DNA from: Xanthostigma xanthostigma
Lineage: Eukaryota > Arthropoda > Insecta > Raphidioptera > Raphidiidae
DNA: 64,000 nt
Direction: 5' to 3'
NCBI GenBank assembly: GCA_963575645.1
Contig: OY754465.1
Coordinates: 30,205,501-30,269,500, forward strand
This document shows, piece by piece, positions 13,201 to 28,400 of the stretch. The position numbers and the translations under genes are program-made. The notes under the pieces were generated by a model. That model was not told the DNA's origin. It worked only from the letters and a program-made list of their open reading frames with translations, and ran no database searches. Numbering within the stretch: position 1 is the stretch's first letter; each line of letters opens with the position of its first letter.

Positions 13201-16200
13201 TGCTTTATTTCATGAGGGTAAGTCTATTTACACTATAACATTCAGGTTTGGATCATTCGCTCATAAGAAAATGCAAACTGCATATTTACTATCATTTTAA
13301 CGCATACAAGCAGTTTTTACATGCTTTATGACAATTAGGTGCAAATGAGTCTTAATAGGCAAAATTGCTTTATTTTATGAAGGTAAGTCTATTTACACTA
13401 TAACATTCAGGTTTGGATCATTCTCTCATAAGAAAATGCAAACTGCATATTTACTATCATTTTAACGCAGACAAGCAGTTTTTACATGCTTCACGACAAT
13501 TGCGTGCAAATGAGTCCTTATAGGCAAAATTGCTTTATTTTACAAAGGTAAGTCTATTTACACTATAACATTCAGGTTTGGATCATTCTCTCATAAGAAA
13601 ATGCAAACTGCATATTTACTATCATTTTAACGCAGACAAGCAGTTTTTACATGCTTTATGACAATTAGGTGCAAATGAGTCGTTATAGGCAAAATTGCTT
13701 TATTTCATGTAGGTAAGTCTATTTACACTATAACATTCAGGTTTGGATCATTCTCTCATAAGAAAATGCAAACTGCATATTAACCATTATTTTAACGCAG
13801 ACAAGCAGTTTTCACATGCTTTACGACAATTAGGTGCAAATGAGTCCTTATAGGCAAAATTGCTTTATTTTACAAAGGTAAGTCTATTTTCACTATAACA
13901 TTCAGGTTTGGATCATTCTCTCATAAGAAAATGCAAACTGCATATTAACTATTATTTTAACGCATACAAGCAGTTTTTACAAGCTTTATGACAATTAGGT
14001 GCAAATGAGTCCTTATAGGCAAAATTGCTTTATTTCATGAGGGTAAGTCTATTTACACTATAACATTCAGGTTTGGATCATTCGCTCATAAGAAAATGCA
14101 AACTGCATATTTACTATCATTTTAACGCATACAAGCAGTTTTTACATGCTTTATGACAATTAGGTGCAAATGAGTCTTTATAGGCAAAATTGCTTTATTT
14201 CATGAAGGTAAGTCTATTTACACTATAACATTCAGGTTTGGATCATTATCTCATAAGAAAATGCAAACTGCATATTAACCATTATTTTAACGCATACAAG
14301 CAATTTTTACATGCTTTATGACAATTAGAGGCAAATGAGTCCTTATAGGCAAAATTGCTTTATTTCATAAAGGTAAGTCTATTTACACTATAATATTCAG
14401 GTTTGGATCATTCTCTCATAAGAAAATGCAAACTGCATATTAACCATTATTTTAACGCTACAAGCAGTTTTTACATGCTTTATGACAATTAGGTGCAAAT
14501 GAGTCCTTATAGGCAAAATTGCTTTATTTTACAAAGGTAAGTCTATTTTCACTATAACATTCAGGTTTGGATCATTCTCTCATAAGAAAATGCAAACTGC
14601 ATATTAACTATTATTTTAACGCATACAAGCAGTTTTTACAAGCTTTATGACAATTAGGTGCAAATGAGTCCTTATAGGCAAAATCGCTTTATTTCATGAG
14701 GGTAAGTCTATTTACACTAAAACATTCAGGTTTGGATCATTCGCTCATAAGAAAATGCAAACTGCATATTTACTATCATTTTAACGCATACAAGCAGTTT
14801 TTACATGCTTTATGACAATTAGGTGCAAATGAGTCGTTATAGGCAAAATTGCTTTATTTCATGTAGGTAAGTCTATTTACACTATAACATTCAGGTTTGG
14901 ATCATTCTCTGATAAGAAAATGCAAACTGCATATTTACCATTATTTTAACGCATACAAGCAATTTTTACATGCTCTATGACAATTAGGGGCAAATGAGTC
15001 CTTATAGGCAAAATTGCTTTATTTCATGAAGGTAAGTCTATTTACACTATAATATTCAGGTTTGGATCATTCTCTCATAAGAAAATGCAAACTGCATATT
15101 AACCATTATTTTAACGCTACAAGCAGTTTTTACATGCTTTATGACAATTAGGGGCAAATGAGTCCTTATAGGCAAAATTGCTTTATTTCATGAAGGTAAG
15201 TCTATTTACACTATACCATTCAGGTTTGGATCATTCTCTCATAAGAAAATGCAAACTGCATATTAACCATTATTTTAACGCAGACAAGCAGTTTTTACAT
15301 GCTTCACGACAATTGCGTGCAAATGAGTCCTTATAGGCAAAATTGCTTTATTTTACAAAGGTAAGTTTATTTACACTATAACATTCAGGTTTGGATCATT
15401 CTCTCATAAGAAAATGCAAACTTCATATTAACCATTATTTTAACGCAGACAAGCAGTTTTTACATGCTTTACGACAATTAGGTGCAAATGAGTCTTTATA
15501 GGCAAAATTGCTTTATTTCATGAGGGTAAGTCTATTTACACTATAACATTCAGGTTTGGATCATTATCTCATAAGAAAATGCAAACTGCATATTAACCAT
15601 TATTTTAACGCATACAAGCAGTTTTTACATGCTTTATGACAATTAGGGGCAAATGAGTCCTTATAGGCAAAATTGCTTTATTTCATGAAGGTTAGTCTAT
15701 TTACACTATAACATTCAGGTTTGGATCATTCTCTCATAAGAAAATGCAAACTGCATATTAACCATTATTTTAACGCATACAAGCAGTTTTTACATGCTTT
15801 ATGACAATAAGGGCCAAATGAGTCCTTATAGGCAAAATTGCTTTAATTCATGAAGGTAAGTCTATTTACACTATAATATTCAGGTTTGGATCATTCTCTC
15901 ATAAGAAAATGCAAACTGCATATTAACCATTATTTTAACGCTACAAGCAGTTTTTACATGCTTTATGACAATTAGGGGCAAATGAGTCCTTATAGGCAAA
16001 ATTGCTTTATATCATGAAGGTAAGTCTATTTACACTATAACATTCAGGTTTGGATCATTCTCTCATAAGAAAATGCAAACTGCATATTAACCATTATTTT
16101 AACGCAGACAAGCAGTTTTTACATGCTTCACGACAATTGCGTGCAAATGAGTCCTTATAGGCAAAATTGCTTTATTTTACAAAGGTAAGTTTATTTACAC

Positions 16201-17330
16201 TATAACATTCAGGTTTGGATCATTCTCTCATAAGAAAATGCAAACTGCATATTAACCATTATTTTAACGCATACAAGCAGTTTTTACATGCTTTATGACA
16301 ATTAGGGGCAAATGAGTCCTTATAGGCAAAATTGCTTTATTTTATGAAGGTAAGTCTATTTACACTATAACATTCAGGTTTGGATCATTCTCTTATAAGA
16401 AAATGCAAACTGCATATTAACCATTATTTTAACGCATACAAGCAATTTTTACATGCTTTATGACAATTAGGGGCAAATGAGTCCTTATAGGCAAAATTGC
16501 TTTACTTCATAAAGGTAAGTCTATTTACACTATAATATTCAGGTTTGGATCATTCTCTCATAAGAAAATGCAAACTGCATATTAACAATTATTTAAACGC
16601 AGACAAGCAGTTTTTACATGCTTTACGACAATTAGGTGCAATTGAGTCCTTATAGGCAAAATTGCTTTATTTTACAAAGGTAAGTCTATTTTCACTATAA
16701 CATTCAGGTTTGGATCATTCTCTCATAAGAAAATGCAAACTGCATATTAACTATTATTTTAACGCATACAAGCAGTTTTTACAAGCTTTATGACAATTAG
16801 GTGCAAATGAGTCCTTATAGGCAAAATTGCTTTATTTCATGAGGGTAAGTCTATTTACACTATAACATTCAGGTTTGGATCATTCGCTTATAAGAAAATG
16901 CAAACTGCATATTTACTATCATTTTAACGCATACAAGCAGTTTTTACATGCTTTATGACAATTAGGTGCAAATGAGTCTTTATAGGCAAAATTGCTTTAT
17001 TTCATGAAGGTAAGTCTATTTACACTATAACATTCAGGTTTGGATCATTCTCTTATAAGAAAATGCAAACTGCATATTAACCATTATTTTAACGCATACA
17101 AGCAATTTTTACATGCTTTATGACAATTAGGGGCAAATGAGTCCTTATAGGCAAAATTGCTTTACTTCATAAAGGTAAGTCTATTTACACTATAATATTC
17201 AGGTTTGGATCATTCTCTCATAAGAAAATGCAAACTGCATATTAACCATTATTTTAACGCTACAAGCAGTTTTTACATGCTTTATGACAATTAGGTGCAA
17301 ATGAGTCCTTATAGGCAAAATTGCTTTATT
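7300..17330 (+). repeat. Copy A of the 13.19-kb (80-monomer) repeat
   Basis: Matches 20,490-30,684. Markers at an exact offset of 13,190 bp include gcgaactgc (8162/21,352), ggttacgtct (8601/21,791), gagtctatat (9391/22,581), ggttaaggt-like taaggtttggatcagtc (11,101/24,291), gacaactgcg (12,011/25,201), aaatcgcttt (14,681/27,871) and gagtcgttat (14,831/28,021). After about 28.8 kb the offset becomes 13,354 because the other copy has one extra unit. Differences I noticed are scattered single bases (for example caggattatatc near 8,130 only here) plus two clustered patches listed separately. Confidence 0.88.
13657..13710 (+). repeat. Conversion-like patch in copy A
   Basis: The 13.19-kb copies agree on both sides, but within this stretch copy A reads tatgacaattaggtgc, gagtcgttat and catgtagg, whereas copy B (26,847-26,900) reads cacgacaattgcgtgc, gagtcctta and ttacaaagg. 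The copy A version has the rare gagtcgttat plus catgtagg pair also found at 14,831 in the same copy, pointing to a local donor. Gene conversion or a double exchange would explain it; this is inference. Confidence 0.7.
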
Positions 17331-18844
17331 TCATGAGGGTAAGTCTATTTACACTATAACATTCAGGTTTGGATCATTCTCTCATAAGAAAATGCAAACT
17401 GCATATTTACTATCATTTTAACGCAGACAAGCAGTTTTTACATGCTTCACGACAATTGCGTGCAAATGAGTCCTTATAGGCAAAATTGCTTTATTTTACA
17501 AAGGTAAGTCTATTTACACTATAACATTCAGGTTTGGATCATTCTCTCATAAGAAAATGCAAACTGCATATTAACCATTATTTTAACGCATACAAGCAAT
17601 TTTTACATGCTTTATGACAATTAGAGGCAAATGAGTCCTTATAGGCAAAATTGCTTTATTTTACAAAGGTAAGTCTATTTTCTTTATAACATTCAGGTTT
17701 GGATCATTCTCTCATAAGAAAATGCGAACTGCATATTAACTATTATTTTAACGCATACAAGCAGTTTTTACAAGCTTTATGACAATTAGGTGCAAATGAG
17801 TCCTTATAAGCAAAATTGCTTTATTTTATGAAGGTAAGTCTATTTACACTATAACATTCAGGTTTGGATCATTCTCTCATAAGAAAATGCAAACTGCATA
17901 TTAACCATTATTTTAACGCATACAAGCAGTTTTTACATGCTTTATGACAATTAGGTGCAAATGAGTCCTTATAGGCAAAATTGCTTTATTTCATGAGGGT
18001 AAGTCTATTTACACTATAACATTCAGGTTTGGATCATTCGCTCATAAGAAAATGCAAACTGCATATTTACTATCATTTTAACGCATACAAGCAGTTTTTA
18101 CATGCTTTATGACAATTAGGTGCAAATGAGTCTTTATAGGCAAAATTGCTTTATTTCATGAAGGTTACGTCTATTTACACTATAACATTCAGGTTTGGAT
18201 CATTCTCTCATAAGAAAATGCAAACTGCATATTAACCATTATTTTAACGCATACAAGCAATTTTTACATGCTTTATGACAATTAGGGGCAAATGAGTCCT
18301 TATAGGCAAAATTGCTTTATTTCATAAAGGTAAGTCTATTTACACTATAATATTCAGGTTTGGATCATTCTCTCATAAGAAAATGCAAACTGCATATTAA
18401 CCATTATTTTAACGCTACAAGCAGTTTTTACATGCTTTATGACAATTAGGTGCAAATGAGTCCTTATAGGCAAAATTGCTTTATTTTACAAAGGTAAGTC
18501 TATTTTCACTATAACATTCAGGTTTGGATCATTCTCTCATAAGAAAATGCAAACTGCATATTAACTATTATTTTAACGCATACAAGCAGTTTTTACAAGC
18601 TTTATGACAATTAGGTGCAAATGAGTCCTTATAGGCAAAATTGCTTTATTTCATGAGGGTAAGTCTATTTACACTATAACATTCAGGTTTGGATCATTCG
18701 CTCATAAGAAAATGCAAACTGCATATTTACTATCATTTTAACGCATACAAGCAGTTTTTACATGCTTTATGACAATTAGGTGCAAATGAGTCTTAATAGG
18801 CAAAATTGCTTTATTTTATGAAGGTAAGTCTATTTACACTATAA
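15217..18844 (+). repeat. First copy of a 3,628-bp tandem duplication
   Basis: This 22-monomer block is followed directly by a second copy at 18,845-22,472. Markers at exactly 3,628 bp include two cttcataaagg units 660 bp apart (tttact at 16,501 and 17,161; partners 20,129 and 20,789), gcgaactgc (17,724/21,352) and ggttacgtct (18,163/21,791). The left limit is set by ctataccatt at 15,211, which is ctataacatt in the partner. The exact breakpoint cannot be placed within about 85 bp because neighbouring units are similar. Confidence 0.85.
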
Positions 18845-21800
18845 CATTCAGGTTTGGATCATTCTCTCATAAGAAAATGCAAACTGCATATTAACCATTA
18901 TTTTAACGCAGACAAGCAGTTTTTACATGCTTCACGACAATTGCGTGCAAATGAGTCCTTATAGGCAAAATTGCTTTATTTTACAAAGGTAAGTTTATTT
19001 ACACTATAACATTCAGGTTTGGATCATTCTCTCATAAGAAAATGCAAACTTCATATTAGCCATTATTTTAACGCAGACAAGCAGTTTTTACATGCTTTAC
19101 GACAATTAGGTGCAAATGAGTCTTTATAGGCAAAATTGCTTTATTTCATGAGGGTAAGTCTATTTACACTATAACATTCAGGTTTGGATCATTATCTCAT
19201 AAGAAAATGCAAACTGCATATTAACCATTATTTTAACGCATACAAGCAGTTTTTACATGCTTTATGACAATTAGGGGCAAATGAGTCCTTATAGGCAAAA
19301 TTGCTTTATTTCATGAAGGTTAGTCTATTTACACTATAACATTCAGGTTTGGATCATTCTCTCATAAGAAAATGCAAACTGCATATTAACCATTATTTTA
19401 ACGCATACAAGCAGTTTTTACATGCTTTATGACAATAAGGGCCAAATGAGTCCTTATAGGCAAAATTGCTTTAATTCATGAAGGTAAGTCTATTTACACT
19501 ATAATATTCAGGTTTGGATCATTCTCTCATAAGAAAATGCAAACTGCATATTAACCATTATTTTAACGCTACAAGCAGTTTTTACATGCTTTATGACAAT
19601 TAGGGGCAAATGAGTCCTTATAGGCAAAATTGCTTTATATCATGAAGGTAAGTCTATTTACACTATAACATTCAGGTTTGGATCATTCTCTCATAAGAAA
19701 ATGCAAACTGCATATTAACCATTATTTTAACGCAGACAAGCAGTTTTTACATGCTTCACGACAATTGCGTGCAAATGAGTCCTTATAGGCAAAATTGCTT
19801 TATTTTACAAAGGTAAGTTTATTTACACTATAACATTCAGGTTTGGATCATTCTCTCATAAGAAAATGCAAACTGCATATTAACCATTATTTTAACGCAT
19901 ACAAGCAGTTTTTACATGCTTTATGACAATTAGGGGCAAATGAGTCCTTATAGGCAAAATTGCTTTATTTTATGAAGGTAAGTCTATTTACACTATAACA
20001 TTCAGGTTTGGATCATTCTCTTATAAGAAAATGCAAACTGCATATTAACCATTATTTTAACGCATACAAGCAATTTTTACATGCTTTATGACAATTAGGG
20101 GCAAATGAGTCCTTATAGGCAAAATTGCTTTACTTCATAAAGGTAAGTCTATTTACACTATAATATTCAGGTTTGGATCATTCTCTCATAAGAAAATGCA
20201 AACTGCATATTAACAATTATTTAAACGCAGACAAGCAGTTTTTACATGCTTTACGACAATTAGGTGCAATTGAGTCCTTATAGGCAAAATTGCTTTATTT
20301 TACAAAGGTAAGTCTATTTTCACTATAACATTCAGGTTTGGATCATTCTCTCATAAGAAAATGCAAACTGCATATTAACTATTATTTTAACGCATACAAG
20401 CAGTTTTTACAAGCTTTATGACAATTAGGTGCAAATGAGTCCTTATAGGCAAAATTGCTTTATTTCATGAGGGTAAGTCTATTTACACTATAACATTCAG
20501 GTTTGGATCATTCGCTCATAAGAAAATGCAAACTGCATATTTACTATCATTTTAACGCATACAAGCAGTTTTTACATGCTTTATGACAATTAGGTGCAAA
20601 TGAGTCTTTATAGGCAAAATTGCTTTATTTCATGAAGGTAAGTCTATTTACACTATAACATTCAGGTTTGGATCATTCTCTTATAAGAAAATGCAAACTG
20701 CATATTAACCATTATTTTAACGCATACAAGCAATTTTTACATGCTTTATGACAATTAGGGGCAAATGAGTCCTTATAGGCAAAATTGCTTTACTTCATAA
20801 AGGTAAGTCTATTTACACTATAATATTCAGGTTTGGATCATTCTCTCATAAGAAAATGCAAACTGCATATTAACCATTATTTTAACGCTACAAGCAGTTT
20901 TTACATGCTTTATGACAATTAGGTGCAAATGAGTCCTTATAGGCAAAATTGCTTTATTTCATGAGGGTAAGTCTATTTACACTATAACATTCAGGTTTGG
21001 ATCATTCTCTCATAAGAAAATGCAAACTGCATATTTACTATCATTTTAACGCAGACAAGCAGTTTTTACATGCTTCACGACAATTGCGTGCAAATGAGTC
21101 CTTATAGGCAAAATTGCTTTATTTTACAAAGGTAAGTCTATTTACACTATAACATTCAGGTTTGGATCATTCTCTCATAAGAAAATGCAAACTGCATATT
21201 AACCATTATTTTAACGCATACAAGCAATTTTTACATGCTTTATGACAATTAGAGGCAAATGAGTCCTTATAGGCAAAATTGCTTTATTTTACAAAGGTAA
21301 ATCTATTTTCTTTATAACATTCAGGTTTGGATCATTCTCTCATAAGAAAATGCGAACTGCATATTAACTATTATTTTAACGCATACAAGCAGTTTTTACA
21401 AGCTTTATGACAATTAGGTGCAAATGAGTCCTTATAAGCAAAATTGCTTTATTTTATGAAGGTAAGTCTATTTACACTATAACATTCAGGTTTGGATCAT
21501 TCTCTCATAAGAAAATGCAAACTGCATATTAACCATTATTTTAACGCATACAAGCAGTTTTTACATGCTTTATGACAATTAGGTGCAAATGAGTCCTTAT
21601 AGGCAAAATTGCTTTATTTCATGAGGGTAAGTCTATTTACACTATAACATTCAGGTTTGGATCATTCGCTCATAAGAAAATGCAAACTGCATATTTACTA
21701 TCATTTTAACGCATACAAGCAGTTTTTACATGCTTTATGACAATTAGGTGCAAATGAGTCTTTATAGGCAAAATTGCTTTATTTCATGAAGGTTACGTCT

Positions 21801-22472
21801 ATTTACACTATAACATTCAGGTTTGGATCATTCTCTCATAAGAAAATGCAAACTGCATATTAACCATTATTTTAACGCATACAAGCAATTTTTACATGCT
21901 TTATGACAATTAGGGGCAAATGAGTCCTTATAGGCAAAATTGCTTTATTTCATAAAGGTAAGTCTATTTACACTATAATATTCAGGTTTGGATCATTCTC
22001 TCATAAGAAAATGCAAACTGCATATTAACCATTATTTTAACGCTACAAGCAGTTTTTACATGCTTTATGACAATTAGGTGCAAATGAGTCCTTATAGGCA
22101 AAATTGCTTTATTTTACAAAGGTAAGTCTATTTTCACTATAACATTCAGGTTTGGATCATTCTCTCATAAGAAAATGCAAACTGCATATTAACTATTATT
22201 TTAACGCATACAAGCAGTTTTTACAAGCTTTATGACAATTAGGTGCAAATGAGTCCTTATAGGCAAAATTGCTTTATTTCATGAGGGTAAGTCTATTTAC
22301 ACTATAACATTCAGGTTTGGATCATTCGCTCATAAGAAAATGCAAACTGCATATTTACTATCATTTTAACGCATACAAGCAGTTTTTACATGCTTTATGA
22401 CAATTAGGTGCAAATGAGTCTTAATAGGCAAAATTGCTTTATTTTATGAAGGTAAGTCTATTTACACTATAA
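18845..22472 (+). repeat. Second copy of the 3,628-bp tandem duplication
   Basis: Repeats 15,217-18,844 unit by unit. Its right flank, from gagtctatat at 22,581 onward, continues the order seen after 9,283 in the 13.19-kb copy A. The new junction is therefore the internal one near 18,845-18,929, not this right edge. Minor private changes include tattagcc near 19,047 and aaggtaaatcta near 21,296-21,303. Confidence 0.85.
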
Positions 22473-25400
22473 CATTCAGGTTTGGATCATTCTCTCATAA
22501 GAAAATGCAAACTGCATATTAACCATTATTTTAACGCAGACAAGCAGTTTTTACATACTTTACGACAATTAGGTGCAAATGAGTCTATATAGGCAAAATT
22601 GCTTTATTTCATGAGGGTAAGTCTATTTACACTATAACATTCAGATTTGGATCATTCTCTCATAAGAAAATGCAAACTGCATATTTACTATCATTTTAAC
22701 GCAGACAAGCAGTTTTTACATGCTTCACGACAATTGCGTGCAAATGAGTCCTTATAGGCAAAATTGCTTTATTTTACAAAGGTAAGTCTATTTACACTAA
22801 AACATTCAGGTTTGGATCATTCTCTCATAAGAAAATGCAAACTGCATATTAACCATTATTTTAACGCAGACAAGCAGTTTTTACATGCTTCACGACAATT
22901 GCGTGCAAATGAGTCCTTATAGGCAAAATTGCTTTATTTTACAAAGGTAAGTTTATTTACACTATAACATTCAGGTTTGGATCATTCTCTCATAAGAAAA
23001 TGCAAACTTCATATTAACCATTATTTAAACGCAGACAAGCAGTTTTTACATGCTTTACGACAATTAGGTGCAAATGAGTCTTTATAGGCAAAATTGCTTT
23101 ATTTCATGAGGGTAAGTCTATTTACACTATAACATTCAGGTTTGGATCATTATCTCATAAGAAAATGCAAACTGCATATTAACCATTATTTTAACGCATA
23201 CAAGCAGTTTTTACATGCTTTATGACAATTAGGGGCAAATGAGTCCTTATAGGCAAAATTGCTTTATTTCATGAAGGTTAGTCTATTTACACTATAACAT
23301 TCAGGTTTGGATCATTCTCTCATAAGAAAATGCAAACTGCATATTAACCATTATTTTAACGCATACAAGCAGTTTTTACATGCTTTATGACAATAAGGGC
23401 CAAATGAGTCCTTATAGGCAAAATTGCTTTAATTCATGAAGGTAAGTCTATTTACACTATAATATTCAGGTTTGGATCATTCTCTTATAAGAAAATGCAA
23501 ACTGCATATTAACCATTATTTTAACGCTACAAGCAGTTTTTACATGCTTTATGACAATTAGGGGCAAATGAGTCCTTATAGGCAAAATTGCTTTATATCA
23601 TGAAGGTAAGTCTATTTACACTATAACATTCAGGTTTGGATCATTCTCTCATAAGAAAATGCAAACTGCATATTAACCATTATTTTAACGCAGACAAGCA
23701 GTTTTTACATGCTTCACGACAATTGCGTGCAAATGAGTCCTTATAGGCAAAATTGCTTTATTTTACAAAGGTAAGTCTATTTTCTTTATAACATTCAGGT
23801 TTGGATCATTCTCTCATAAGAAAATGCGAACTGCATATTAACTATTATTTTAACGCATACAAGCAGTTTTTACAAGCTTTATGACAATTAGGTGCAAATG
23901 AGTCCTTATAAGCAAAATTGCTTTATTTTATGAGGGTAAGTCTATTTACACTATAACATTCAGGTTTGGATCATTCTCTCATAGGAAAATGCAAACTGCA
24001 TATTAACCATTATTTTAACGCATACAAGCAGTTTTTACAAGCTTTATGACAATTAGGTGCAAATGAGTCCTTATAGGCAAAATTGCTTTATTTCATGAGG
24101 GTAAGTCTATTTACACTATAACATTCAGGTTTGGATCATTCTCTCATAAGAAAATGCAAACTGCGTATTAACTATTATTTAAACGCAGACAAGCAGTTTT
24201 TACATGCTTTACGACAATTAGGTGCAAATGAGTCTTTATAGGCAAAATTGCTTTATTTCAAGAGGGTAAGTCTATTTACACTATAACATTAAGGTTTGGA
24301 TCAGTCTCTCATAATAAAATGCAAACTGCATATTAAACATTATTTTAACGCTGACAAGCAGTTTTTACATGCTTTATGACAATTAGGGGCAAATGAGTCA
24401 TTATAGGCAAAATTGCTTTATTTTACAAAGGTAAGTCTATTTTCACTATAACATTCAGGTTTGGATCATTCTCTCATAAGAAAATGCAAACTGCATATTA
24501 ACTATTATTTAAACGCATACAAGCAGTTTTTACAAGCTTTATGACAATTAGGTGCAAATGAGTCCTTATAAGCAAAATTGCTTTATTTCATGAGCGTAAG
24601 TCTATTTACACTATACAATTCAGGTTTGGATCATTCGCTAATAAGAAAATGCAAACTGCATATTTAGTATCATTTTAACGCATACAAGCAGTTTTTACAT
24701 GCTTTATGACAATTAGGTGCAAATGAGTCTTTATAGGCAAAATTGCTTTATTTCATGAAGGTAAGTCTATTTACACTATAACATTCAGGTTTGGATCATT
24801 CTCTATAAGAAAATGCAAACTGCATATTAACCATTATTTTAACGCATACAAGCAGTTTTTACATGCTTTATGACAATAAGGGCCAAATGAGTCCTTATAG
24901 GCAAAATTGCTTTAATTCATGAAGGTAAGTCTATTTACACTATAATATTCAGGTTTGGATCATTCTCTCATAAGAAAATGCAAACTGCATATTAACCATT
25001 ATTTTAACGCTACAAGCAGTTTTTACATGCTTTATGACAATTAGGGGCAAATCAGTCCTTATAGGCAAAATTGCTTTATATCATGAAGGTAAGTCTATTT
25101 ACACTATAACATTCAGGTTTGGATCATTCTCTCATAAGAAAATGCAAACTGCATATTAACCATTATTTTAACGCAGACAAGCAGTTTTTACATGCTTCAC
25201 GACAACTGCGTGCAAATGAGTCCTTATAGGCAAAATTGCTTTATTTTACAAAGGTAAGTTTATTTACACTATAACATTCAGGTTTGGATCATTCTCTCAT
25301 AAGAAAATGCAAACTGCATATTAACCATTATTTTAACGCAGACAAGCAGTTTTTACATACTTTACGACAATTAGGTGCAAATGAGTCTTTATAGGCAAAA

Positions 25401-28400
25401 TTGCTTTATTTCATGAGGGTAAGTCTATTTTCACTATAACATTCAGGTTTGGATCATTCTCTCATAAGAAAATGCAAACTGCATATTTACTATCATTTTA
25501 ACGCATACAAGCAGTTTTTACATGCTTCACGACAATTGCGTGCAAATGAGTCCTTATAGGCAAAATTGCTTTATTTTACAAAGGTAAGTCTATTTACACT
25601 ATAACATTCAGGTTTGGATCATTCTCTCATAAGAAAATGCAAACTGCATATTAACCATTATTTTAACGCATACAAGCAGTTTTTACATGCTTTATGACAA
25701 TTAGGTGCAAATGAGTCCTTATAGGCAAAATTGCTTTATTTCATGAGGGTAAGTCTATTTTCACTATAACATTCAGGTTTGGATCATTCGCTCATAAGAA
25801 AATGCAAACTGCATATTTACTATCATTTTAACGCATACAAGCAGTTTTTACATGCTTTATGACAATTAGGTGCAAATGAGTCTTTATAAGCAAAATTGCT
25901 TTATTTCATGAAGGTAAGTCTATTTACACTATAACATTCAGGTTTGGATCATTCTCTCATAAGAAAATGCAAACTGCATATTAACCATTATTTTAACGCA
26001 TACAAGCAATTTTTACATGCTTTATGACAATTAGGGGCAAATGAGTCCTTATAGGCAAAATTGCTTTATTTCATAAAGGTAAGTCTATTTACACTATAAT
26101 ATTCAGGTTTGGATCATTCTCTCATAAGAAAATGCAAACTGCATATTAACCATTATTTTAACGCTACAAGCAGTTTTTACATGCTTTATGACAATTAGGT
26201 GCAAATGAGTCCTTATAGGCAAAATTGCTTTATTTTACAAAGGTAAGTCTATTTTCACTATAACATTCAGGTTTGGATCATTCTCTCATAAGAAAATGCA
26301 AACTGCATATTAACTATTATTTTAACGCATACAAGCAGTTTTTACAAGCTTTATGACAATTAGGTGCAAATGAGTCCTTATAGGCAAAATTGCTTTATTT
26401 CATGAGGGTAAGTCTATTTACACTATAACATTCAGGTTTGGATCATTCGCTCATAAGAAAATGCAAACTGCATATTTACTATCATTTTAACGCATACAAG
26501 CAGTTTTTACATGCTTTATGACAATTAGGTGCAAATGAGTCTTAATAGGCAAAATTGCTTTATTTTATGAAGGTAAGTCTATTTACACTATAACATTCAG
26601 GTTTGGATCATTCTCTCATAAGAAAATGCAAACTGCATATTTACTATCATTTTAACGCAGACAAGCAGTTTTTACATGCTTCACGACAATTGCGTGCAAA
26701 TGAGTCCTTATAGGCAAAATTGCTTTATTTTACAAAGGTAAGTCTATTTACACTATAACATTCAGGTTTGGATCATTCTCTCATAAGAAAATGCAAACTG
26801 CATATTTACTATCATTTTAACGCAGACAAGCAGTTTTTACATGCTTCACGACAATTGCGTGCAAATGAGTCCTTATAGGCAAAATTGCTTTATTTTACAA
26901 AGGTAAGTCTATTTACACTATAACATTCAGGTTTGGATCATTCTCTCATAAGAAAATGCAAACTGCATATTAACCATTATTTTAACGCAGACAAGCAGTT
27001 TTTACATGCTTTACGACAATTAGGTGCAAATGAGTCCTTATAGGCAAAATTGCTTTATTTTACAAAGGTAAGTCTATTTTCACTATAACATTCAGGTTTG
27101 GATCATTCTCTCATAAGAAAATGCAAACTGCATATTAACTATTATTTTAACGCATACAAGCAGTTTTTACAAGCTTTATGACAATTAGGTGCAAATGAGT
27201 CCTTATAGGCAAAATTGCTTTATTTCATGAGGGTAAGTCTATTTACACTATAACATTCAGGTTTGGATCATTCGCTCATAAGAAAATGCAAACTGCATAT
27301 TTACTATCATTTTAACGCATACAAGCAGTTTTTACATGCTTTATGACAATTAGGTGCAAATGAGTCTTTATAGGCAAAATTGCTTTATTTCATGAAGGTA
27401 AGTCTATTTACACTATAACATTCAGGTTTGGATCATTATCTCATAAGAAAATGCAAACTGCATATTAACCATTATTTTAACGCATACAAGCAATTTTTAC
27501 ATGCTTTATGACAATTAGAGGCAAATGAGTCCTTATAGGCAAAATTGCTTTATTTCATAAAGGTAAGTCTATTTACACTATAATATTCAGGTTTGGATCA
27601 TTCTCTCATAAGAAAATGCAAACTGCATATTAACCATTATTTTAACGCTACAAGCAGTTTTTACATGCTTTATGACAATTAGGTGCAAATGAGTCCTTAT
27701 AGGCAAAATTGCTTTATTTTACAAAGGTAAGTCTATTTTCACTATAACATTCAGGTTTGGATCATTCTCTCATAAGAAAATGCAAACTGCATATTAACTA
27801 TTATTTTAACGCATACAAGCAGTTTTTACAAGCTTTATGACAATTAGGTGCAAATGAGTCCTTATAGGCAAAATCGCTTTATTTCATGAGGGTAAGTCTA
27901 TTTACACTATAACATTCAGGTTTGGATCATTCGCTCATAAGAAAATGCAAACTGCATATTTACTATCATTTTAACGCATACAAGCAGTTTTTACATGCTT
28001 TATGACAATTAGGTGCAAATGAGTCGTTATAGGCAAAATTGCTTTATTTCATGTAGGTAAGTCTATTTACACTATAACATTCAGGTTTGGATCATTCTCT
28101 GATAAGAAAATGCAAACTGCATATTTACCATTATTTTAACGCATACAAGCAATTTTTACATGCTCTATGACAATTAGGGGCAAATGAGTCCTTATAGGCA
28201 AAATTGCTTTATTTCATGAAGGTAAGTCTATTTACACTATAATATTCAGGTTTGGATCATTCTCTCATAAGAAAATGCAAACTGCATATTAACCATTATT
28301 TTAACGCTACAAGCAGTTTTTACATGCTTTATGACAATTAGGGGCAAATGAGTCCTTATAGGCAAAATTGCTTTATTTCATGAAGGTAAGTCTATTTACA

